NCBI RefSeq assembly: GCF_000243235.1
Contig: NZ_JH594606.1
Coordinates: forward strand, 1 to 64,000
Length of the DNA: 64,000 nucleotides
Direction: 5' to 3'
Origin: Gillisia limnaea DSM 15749
GTDB taxonomy: Bacteria; Bacteroidota; Bacteroidia; Flavobacteriales; Flavobacteriaceae
Below are positions 54,505 to 61,357 of the stretch, one piece after another. The notes beneath the pieces were generated by a model, which had not been told where the DNA came from, did no database searches, and saw only the letters and a program-made list of their open reading frames with translations. Positions within the stretch are counted from its first letter, which is position 1; every line of letters starts with the position of its first letter. A program made the position numbers and the translations under genes.

Positions 54505-55008
54505 CTAGTTATAATTAACGGTAACATTTAGTGGGGCAGGTGTGGAATAAAAACCCGGAGTTTGATTTGCATTTACATTAAGAGTTGCGCCAACGCGAAT
54601 TATTTGAGATTCATCAGCAATCAGGTTCCCATTGCTTATACTACTAGTGAAATTATTAATCACCATATTTTCAATTCCATTACTTAGCGTATAGATATCC
54701 TCTGGCAGGGAAATATCGTAGGTATAACCGGATTGTCCGGTAACTATAAAAGTAGCCGCCGAAAGATTTTCTTCCCCGGCCAAAACAACTCCTCCGGAAC
54801 TCGTACGGATATTATCAGGTGTAAGAATTATCTGACCTCCGGTTTTCGCGTCGATATTTGCAAAATTCATATCGGAAGTGGTGGTTATAGTTATGGGTTG
54901 TATGATTGTAGCCGACGCGGTAAAGTTGGCAGTAGCGGATGTTTGAGCCAGAATGCCGTAAGTAGCGTTTAGCATACATATTCCGAAAATCATAATTAAA
55001 TTTCTCAT
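54505..55008 (-). CDS. DUF4402 pilin-like protein
   Basis: 167 aa with a signal peptide (about 1-22, ending ILAQ). The DUF4402 core shows MNFANIDAKTGGQIILTPDN and GATLNVNANQTPGFYSTPAPLNVTVNYN (described by region). It keeps the penultimate Tyr. Third copy in the row. Its upstream neighbour is the divergent gluconate operon, so transcription starts in the 55009-55319 spacer. Confidence 0.8.
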   Translation of the reverse strand: MRNLIMIFGICMLNATYGILAQTSATANFTASATIIQPITITTTSDMNFANIDAKTGGQIILTPDNIRTSSGGVVLAGEENLSAATFIVTGQSGYTYDISLPEDIYTLSNGIENMVINNFTSSISNGNLIADESQIIRVGATLNVNANQTPGFYSTPAPLNVTVNYN

Positions 55009-55319
55009 TCTTTGTCTATAACCATCAATAATATCAAATCTAATTAAACTTATCCTAATATTCGTCTAAAAGCATTTTTAATCGATGAAATACACTAAAA
55101 TTTATGAGCAATTTGGTAAAAAAAAATGAATTCATATTATTTAAGTGTAGTAATGATTTTAATATCAAATACTTATCATCCTCTAAAATAAAAGATTCCT
55201 ATATTTTTCCTATCTGGATCTATAATTTGTAAGAAAAATTATAGAATTGGTTTTTGTCTTAAAACAATTCAATTTTCAGAATAATCTTATATTGGCATCA
55301 GGGAAAAATTGACAAGAAG
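55009..55319. other. Divergent promoter region, DUF4402 / gluconate operon
   Basis: 311 bp of AT-rich DNA between divergent genes. I found no exact TAnnTTTG box; TATATTTT (55198-55207 area) and TTATATTGG (near 55287) are the closest. No RNA structure or ORF is supported. Confidence 0.35.
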
Positions 55320-57227
55320 ATGATTTTTATAATAGCAGGCGTATCCGGAGCAGGGAAAACAACTATAGGAAAACTACTTTCCGAAAAACTTGAACTTCCC
55401 TTTTATGACGCCGATGATTTCCATCCGCCTGAAAATGTAGCTAAAATGGCTAGTGGAATTCCATTAAAGGATGAAGACCGGGAATCCTGGCTCCAGACTT
55501 TATCCAACAACATAACTAATTGGAACTCTGCAAATGGGGCAGTACTGGCCTGTTCTGCACTTAAGGAAAAATACAGAGAAAAATTACAAGGGAATCCTAA
55601 GCAGGCTATAACCTGGATCTTGTTAAATTCAGAGTATGAAGTTATTCTTAACAGGCTTTCTTCCAGAAAAGGTCATTATTTTAAACCTTCTTTGCTGCAG
55701 TCTCAGTTTGAAGCTTTAGAAATCCCCAGCTACGGACTTTATATCGACATAAATAAATCTGAAGATCAAATCATCGAAGAGATTATGAACAAGTTAGAAC
55801 ATCCAAAATCTAAAATCGGGCTTTTAGGTCTTGGCGTTATGGGAAAAAGCCTTACCCTTAACCTCGCCTCAAAGGAATTTAAGGTTTCTGTTTATAACAG
55901 GCATGTAGATCGACTTGAAGTCGATATCGCTAAAAATTTTGCTGAGGCCAATAAAAAAGACTATAATTTCCCCTGGTTTGATGAATTGAAGGATTTTGTG
56001 GATTCCCTTGAAAAACCAAGGAATATTTTGTTGATGGTGAATGCCGGGAAAACTGTAGATGTGGTGATTAAAGATCTACTGCCCTTGCTGGATATCGGGG
56101 ATCTAATTATAGATGGTGGTAATTCCCATTATAAGGATACCAGAAGAAGGGAGCAGGATCTTAAGGAAAAAGGACTTTTGTTCATGGGAATGGGAGTATC
56201 CGGAGGGGAAGAAGGCGCTTTAAAAGGTCCTTCCATTATGCCGGGAGGATCCCACGAATCTTATAAAAGGGTTGGAGGAATTTTTGAAAAGATTGCGGCC
56301 AAAGATCCCGGGGGGAAACCTTGTTGCATTCACGTAGGACCAGATGGTGCCGGACATTTTGTGAAAATGCTTCATAATGGTATTGAATATGGCGAAATGC
56401 AGCTTATTGCTGAGATTTATCATTATCTGCGGTTTTCGATAGGGATTGGACCAAAGGAAATAGCATCGCTATTTAAAAGATGGAATCTGGAAATGAAAAG
56501 CTATTTACTGGAAATTTCTGCAGATATATTGGAAACAAAAGAAGGAGACGAGTTTTTAATCGATAAAATACTGGATGCTGCAAAACAGAAAGGTACCGGA
56601 GGCTGGTCTACCAACGCCGCCCTGGAACTGGGTGTTCCTTTTGATACGATTACCGCTGCGGTCCTGGCGCGAAATATTTCAGCTAAAAAGGAGGAAAGAC
56701 AAAAGGCTATGGATCTTTATAATATGTCTTCTACCAAAGAAGATAGAATTGATAACTTTAATTCTTCAGAATTATTCTCGGCATATAAAACAGTCAGTAT
56801 CATAAATCATGCGATTGGATTTGATCTTTTATCAGAAGCTTCCAGGGAATATGATTGGGATCTCAATTTATCTGAAATAGCAAGAATATGGACGAATGGT
56901 TGTATTATCCGTTCGGCTTTTATGGAAGATTTAATTTGGATTTTCAAGGAACAACCTGGGGAAAATATTTTGATCCACCCTAAAATTGTCACATATATAA
57001 AGAGTACAAAGAATACTCTTACCAAAATAACCAGCGAAGCCTTGGTTTCAGGAATTCCGGTTCCGGTCTTATCTGCCGGGGCAAATTGCCTGCTTGGCTA
57101 TATTTCCGGGCAAACTTCGGCAAATATGATTCAGGCGCAACGGGATTATTTTGGGGCACATACCTATGAAAGAACCGATAAACCCCGCGGAGAATTTTTT
57201 CATACTCAATGGAAATCTGCTAATTAA
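55320..57227 (+). CDS. Gluconokinase - 6-phosphogluconate dehydrogenase fusion
   Basis: 635 aa containing two whole enzymes. Residues 1-160 are a GntK-type gluconokinase: P-loop GVSGAGKT (7-14), DADDFHPPENVAKM (30-43) and LACSALKEKYR (76-86). Residues 165-635 are a full decarboxylating 6-phosphogluconate dehydrogenase: NADP-binding GLLGLGVMGKSL (167-178), GVSGGEEGALKGPS, and the catalytic KMLHNGIEYGEMQ. The protein would turn gluconate into 6-phosphogluconate and then ribulose-5-phosphate. It overlaps the permease gene by one base (TAATG), so the two are translationally coupled. Confidence 0.93.
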   Translation: MIFIIAGVSGAGKTTIGKLLSEKLELPFYDADDFHPPENVAKMASGIPLKDEDRESWLQTLSNNITNWNSANGAVLACSALKEKYREKLQGNPKQAITWILLNSEYEVILNRLSSRKGHYFKPSLLQSQFEALEIPSYGLYIDINKSEDQIIEEIMNKLEHPKSKIGLLGLGVMGKSLTLNLASKEFKVSVYNRHVDRLEVDIAKNFAEANKKDYNFPWFDELKDFVDSLEKPRNILLMVNAGKTVDVVIKDLLPLLDIGDLIIDGGNSHYKDTRRREQDLKEKGLLFMGMGVSGGEEGALKGPSIMPGGSHESYKRVGGIFEKIAAKDPGGKPCCIHVGPDGAGHFVKMLHNGIEYGEMQLIAEIYHYLRFSIGIGPKEIASLFKRWNLEMKSYLLEISADILETKEGDEFLIDKILDAAKQKGTGGWSTNAALELGVPFDTITAAVLARNISAKKEERQKAMDLYNMSSTKEDRIDNFNSSELFSAYKTVSIINHAIGFDLLSEASREYDWDLNLSEIARIWTNGCIIRSAFMEDLIWIFKEQPGENILIHPKIVTYIKSTKNTLTKITSEALVSGIPVPVLSAGANCLLGYISGQTSANMIQAQRDYFGAHTYERTDKPRGEFFHTQWKSAN

Positions 57228-58573
57228 TGGATATACAACTACTATCGGCCGTCTTATTTGGCATTGTATTATTGCTTTTTCTTATTCTAAGGTTGAAAAT
57301 CCAGGCATTTCTTGCATTGTTAATTGTTTGTATTGCGGTGGGAATGATGGCTGGTATGCCAGCTAAAGAGATCCTTGACACTATGAAGGATGGAATGGGA
57401 AGCACCCTGGGCTTTGTGGCAACCGTTGTGGGGCTTGGAGCTTTATTTGGAGGAATCCTTGAACAATCCGGCGGAGCTCAACGGCTGGCTTCATTTATGC
57501 TAAAAAAAACCGGCGAAAAAAATGCTCCATGGGCAATGATGATCACGGGTTTTGTTGTGGCCATTCCTGTTTTTTTTGATGTTGCTTTTATAATCCTGGT
57601 GCCAATTACCTATGCGCTTAGCAAACGAATAGGAAAATCCCTCTTATTATATGCAATTCCTTTACTTGCAGGTTTAGCGATTACCCATGCTTTTATTCCA
57701 CCAACCCCGGGGCCTATTGCCGTTGCCGATATACTGGGAGCCGATCTTGGGTGGGTTATCGTATATGGATTTTTTGCAGGACTTCCGGCTGCCATTATCG
57801 CCGGACCTGTTTTTGCCAAATTTCTGGCTAAAAAGATCCATGTTGAACCAAAAGTTTTTGAAGAAAATAAAAGTTATGATGAAAAAACGGCACCGTCAGC
57901 AGCGCTTATAATCTCTATTATTTTGATCCCAATATTTTTAATTGTGGTTAATACCCTGATAACAAGTCCGTTATTTTCAAAGTATGAAATCCCTTCAGGA
58001 GTGTTATATACCATTGAATTGGTGGGGCATCCATTTACGGCGCTTATAATAGCAAATCTTATTGCCTGGTATTTTTTGGGGGTGAGAAGGGGGATGCAAA
58101 AGGAATATTTATTAAAAGTAGCCACCAAATCCTTTCAGGCTGCAGGAATTATTATTTTACTTACCGGTGCAGGAGGAGCCTTTAAGCAAATACTAATCAA
58201 TACAGGGGCAGGTGAAATGATCGCGGAAGGATTGAATAACAGCTTTTTTAATCCTCTGGTATTCGGATTTATAGTAGCAGCATTGGTGCGGATTTTACAG
58301 GGTTCTTCTACCGTGGCAATGATTACTGCTGCGGGAATTACAGCTCCTGTGCTTGCTCAGGGAATGTATTCTGTACAGCAGGTTTCACTTATTGTAATCG
58401 CTATAGCATCTGGAGCAACGATTTTATCTCATGTAAACGACAGTGGGTTTTGGCTGGTAGGCCAATATTTGGGCCTCACCGAAAAACAAACCTTCAAGTC
58501 CTGGACCATGATGACCACTATTATAGCCGTTGTAGGATTGTTAATGTCCTTGCTAATGTGGTTCATATTATAA
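57227..58573 (+). CDS. Gluconate:H+ symporter (GntP family)
   Basis: 448-aa polytopic membrane protein with about 12 hydrophobic segments. Family motifs: PVFFDVAFIILVPITYAL (about 107-124), FIPPTPGPIAVADILGADLG (about 147-166) and, near the end, ILSHVNDSGFWLVGQYL. It imports gluconate for the fused kinase-dehydrogenase encoded just upstream, so substrate assignment is supported by context. Confidence 0.92.
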   Translation: MDIQLLSAVLFGIVLLLFLILRLKIQAFLALLIVCIAVGMMAGMPAKEILDTMKDGMGSTLGFVATVVGLGALFGGILEQSGGAQRLASFMLKKTGEKNAPWAMMITGFVVAIPVFFDVAFIILVPITYALSKRIGKSLLLYAIPLLAGLAITHAFIPPTPGPIAVADILGADLGWVIVYGFFAGLPAAIIAGPVFAKFLAKKIHVEPKVFEENKSYDEKTAPSAALIISIILIPIFLIVVNTLITSPLFSKYEIPSGVLYTIELVGHPFTALIIANLIAWYFLGVRRGMQKEYLLKVATKSFQAAGIIILLTGAGGAFKQILINTGAGEMIAEGLNNSFFNPLVFGFIVAALVRILQGSSTVAMITAAGITAPVLAQGMYSVQQVSLIVIAIASGATILSHVNDSGFWLVGQYLGLTEKQTFKSWTMMTTIIAVVGLLMSLLMWFIL

Positions 58574-58707
58574 TCCAAAAACTACCTAAAATTTTATATC
58601 TTTCAATTTGAAGAATAAAACTATTTAGAATGACCATTAGTATAATCAATGAAAACATTGATTTATTGGAACTTCAAGTCATTTTTAAAAACTAAAACCA
58701 GCTATTT

Positions 58708-59133
58708 ATGAAAAACACGTACTCTACAAATTTAAATCTTCGGAATGTTGATCTTGGATTATTGATTTTCCGCTTAGGAATTTCTGGCCTGATGCTTACT
58801 CATGGAATCCCTAAACTTGTCAAATTTTTTGGAAGTGAGGAAATAGTTTTTGCAGATCCTTTGGGTTTTGGAGCAGTCACAACTTTTACTTTAGCAGTTT
58901 TTGCTGAATTTGTTTGTTCTGTTTTAGTGATCCTGGGGCTTGGAACAAGACTGGCTGTTATTCCACTTATTGCTACTATGGCTGTTGCAGCTTTAATAGT
59001 TCATGTGCCAGATGGGTTTGGGAGTCAGGAACTACCATTGCTTTTTTTAACCGGATGGGTCTTATTGTTTTTCACCGGGGCTGGAAAATACTCGTTGGAT
59101 TGGTATTTATTATCCTTGAAAAAGGACAAATAA
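58708..59133 (+). CDS. DoxX-family membrane protein
   Basis: 141 aa with four hydrophobic segments (about 16-35, 57-78, 84-104, 112-132). The DoxX pattern is clear: RLGISGLMLTHGIPKLVKFFG at the start, and LTGWVLLFFTGAGKYSLD near the end. Function in this organism is unknown; relatives associate with oxidoreductases or stress responses. Single gene; a 20-bp terminator follows. Confidence 0.88.
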   Translation: MKNTYSTNLNLRNVDLGLLIFRLGISGLMLTHGIPKLVKFFGSEEIVFADPLGFGAVTTFTLAVFAEFVCSVLVILGLGTRLAVIPLIATMAVAALIVHVPDGFGSQELPLLFLTGWVLLFFTGAGKYSLDWYLLSLKKDK

Positions 59134-59151
59134 ACGTAAACTTAATTGCAT

Positions 59152-59195
59152 AAAAAAGAGGCCTTCTAAAAACAATTTTAGAAGGCCTCTTTTTT
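59152..59195. terminator. Bidirectional terminator, DoxX / disordered protein
   Basis: A perfect 20-bp inverted repeat (59152-59171 with 59176-59195), arms containing GAGGCCTTCTAAAA, with A-run on the left and T-run on the right, between convergent genes. Confidence 0.9.
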
Positions 59196-59213
59196 GTTAT
59201 TGTTGGATTATTT

Positions 59214-59573
59214 TTAATTTTTTTTGGGAACTTCCCTGTCAGGATCCGGATGATCTCTATTTTTATCTGCATCACTGCGAACTCCGCGCTCATTGAACTG
59301 ATAATTCGCTTCATCGGGAATATCGGCACCATCGTGAGTAGTATCTGCTTCATTACGTCCCGGAATGTCAAGGTCTTTTCCTGCAAAATCTACGGGCCTT
59401 TTTCTTTCTGATAGAGGTTTGTCTTGTCCCTGGTCCATGCTCAAGCCTTTGTCTTGTAGCGCCTGCATATCATCCTTGTTTATATTTGGATCATAGGGCA
59501 TTTCATTTTTTTCAATTTTATCGTCTTCTCGCTTAGGCTTATTGGCCTTTGGCTTATTTTTCTTTTCACTCAT
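59214..59573 (-). CDS. Small hydrophilic, disordered protein
   Basis: 119 aa, almost without hydrophobic residues and rich in Lys, Asp, Asn and Pro. It begins MSEKKNKPKANKPKREDDK and later contains KDLDIPGRNEADTTHDGADI. Predicted intrinsically disordered; no domain known to me. Similar small proteins occur in flavobacteria. It could act as a stress/desiccation protectant, which is a guess from composition only. Confidence 0.7.
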   Translation of the reverse strand: MSEKKNKPKANKPKREDDKIEKNEMPYDPNINKDDMQALQDKGLSMDQGQDKPLSERKRPVDFAGKDLDIPGRNEADTTHDGADIPDEANYQFNERGVRSDADKNRDHPDPDREVPKKN

Positions 59574-59720
59574 AATATTTTACTTTATACTTAAAGTTAA
59601 AAAATAGAAAAGGTAAAAGTGTGAATGCAGGGTTAAAGTGTAGTTAAGATTAAGTTATAGCAGAAATAGTAAGATGAAAATCTTATAAAATCACAACCAG
59701 AGGTAAACATCAAAAAAAAA

Positions 59721-59744
59721 GGGTAAAACTTAAAAGCTTTACCC
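59721..59744 (-). terminator. Terminator after the OmpA-like gene
   Basis: GGGTAAA (59721-59727) / TTTACCC (59738-59744), with an A-run at 59712-59720, i.e. a T-run in the gene's direction. Confidence 0.7.
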
Positions 59745-59766
59745 TCCTATAAAAAATGTTTACTAT

Positions 59767-60651
59767 TTAATTTTCAACAGTTTCAGTTGATTCAACTTGT
59801 TGATTTTGTTTAACCTGTGCGGTTTGTTCGCTTTCAAGTAAGGCAAAGAATTTATCGAGATTTGGAATGATTACAATTCTTGTTCTTCTGTTCTTAGACA
59901 TATTGTCTTTTGAAGAGTTTTCTACCAAAGGTGAATAACTGCTTCTTCCGGCTGCGATCAATTTCTCTGGAGCAACGTTATATTTATTCTGAAGTAACCT
60001 AACTATAGAAGTTGCACGTCTAACACTTAAATCCCAGTTATCTTGTAAATGCGATCCTTCCACAATGGTTCTGTCATCCGTATGCCCTTCTATCATCACT
60101 TCCATACTTGGTTCAGAATTGATAACATCAGCCAAATTCTGCATTAAGTTAGATGCTTTATTGCTCACACGGTAACTTCCGCTGTTAAACAATAATTTAT
60201 CAGAAACATTTATCATTACTACTGTTTTATCAATAGTGATATTCACATCATCACTTTCAGAATCACCAGAAATCGATTGTTTCAAATTATAGGAAACAGC
60301 AAGGTTAATAGAATCTTCAAGGGTTTTTGCATTTCTAAGTGCTTCCTGATCTACCTTCTTAAGGGTTTCTCTCATTTTTGCCTTATTGTTATTTGACATA
60401 ACAGTAAGGTCATTCATTTCCATTTTACCGTCATTAGATTCCTGCAAGGAATTTATTTTGGCATTATAATCTGCAACCCTGGCTTCAATGGCATCCAGTT
60501 TACGCTGAGCTTCTTCCTTTTCCATTGCAGTTCTTTGCAAATTGGACTGGGTATTGGATAATTCTGTTTCAAGTTCAACATATTTTTTCTTGGAAACACA
60601 AGAGCTTAACATCGCTACCGATAATACGGCTACTAAAAGAGTTCTTTTCAT
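59767..60651 (-). CDS. OmpA-family lipoprotein
   Basis: 294 aa. A lipoprotein signal ends in SSC (about residues 16-18: MLSSCVSKKKY). A coiled coil spans about 25-80. A C-terminal OmpA/MotB peptidoglycan-binding domain spans about 150-270 with VEGHTDDRTIVEG, NWDLSVRRATSIVRLL and AAGRSSYSPLVENSS followed by NRRTRIVIIP. It should anchor the outer membrane to the wall. Single gene with its own terminator. Confidence 0.92.
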   Translation of the reverse strand: MKRTLLVAVLSVAMLSSCVSKKKYVELETELSNTQSNLQRTAMEKEEAQRKLDAIEARVADYNAKINSLQESNDGKMEMNDLTVMSNNNKAKMRETLKKVDQEALRNAKTLEDSINLAVSYNLKQSISGDSESDDVNITIDKTVVMINVSDKLLFNSGSYRVSNKASNLMQNLADVINSEPSMEVMIEGHTDDRTIVEGSHLQDNWDLSVRRATSIVRLLQNKYNVAPEKLIAAGRSSYSPLVENSSKDNMSKNRRTRIVIIPNLDKFFALLESEQTAQVKQNQQVESTETVEN

Positions 60652-61034
60652 AGTATAAATTTTAAAATTATGGCCCGGTTAATTATTGGTTGGGTTAATC
60701 AAGGCCTATTACGTGGTTGCCATAACAATGCCAGTGCACTTTATACTTACTTCAAGTTAAAGGATAACTGGGTTTATGTAAGGCGCTAATTCCGGGAATA
60801 TTCTACAAACCAACGGTATAGAAAGATTTATTTTAAAATATTGGCGCTATACCTTCTTTTGAAGATTCAGTAAAAAGTGTAGAAATTTTAATAGAAAGTG
60901 TATAAAATTACCCCACATTTATCGCATTTAACAAATAATTGATCATTTATACCGGAAAAGGATCACGAATATCGATTAATACCACTCAAATGGGAAGTGG
61001 AGGTATCAGGTAATTAATCCCAAACGGGGCATAA
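60652..61034. other. Intergenic DNA upstream of the coding remnant
   Basis: Spacer with the OmpA-like promoter and a 40-codon ATG frame (60671-60790) that I judge accidental. Around 60950-61020 short frames such as IYTGKGSRISINTTQMGSGG look faintly protein-like and may be the decayed 5' part of the remnant that follows. Confidence 0.35.
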
Positions 61035-61265
61035 AGGATACAATCTTGGGATATACCCAATAATTTTTCAGAAAGTGATGTTGATTATTTAGCTGAATTT
61101 GCCTTTCGTCAAAACTTGCTTTTTCGCCGTGATAATATCGGTGATAAAATCGATTTAGAGCTGAATCTTTTTAACAATGTGCCTATTCCAGAATCATCCT
61201 CCGAACCAGAAGACACAATCCCACCTGCCACTATTCCCGTAATTGAATTAAGTCCGGCAGGATAA
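61035..61265 (+). pseudogene. Coding remnant without a start codon
   Basis: A 76-codon open frame with no ATG, GTG or TTG near its 5' end, reading SWDIPNNFSESDVDYLAEFA and then LLFRRDNIGDKIDLELNLFN, ending in VIELSPAG and TAA at 61263-61265. Composition and codon use look like real coding DNA, not noise. It is preceded in frame by TAA at 61032-61034. Best read as the 3' remnant of a decayed gene, or a gene broken by a frameshift; no family recognised. Confidence 0.35.
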
Positions 61266-61357
61266 TTTAAAATTTTATTTATTACGGTTTTAATTAACTT
61301 AAAATTATATGTTTGAGCTTCATATTACAAGCATAATGCGATAAATTTGAAGCTAAG

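Noticed and set aside
60671-60790. 40-codon ATG frame upstream of the OmpA-like gene
   Set aside because: Short, no recognisable features, overlaps the expected promoter of the divergent gene.
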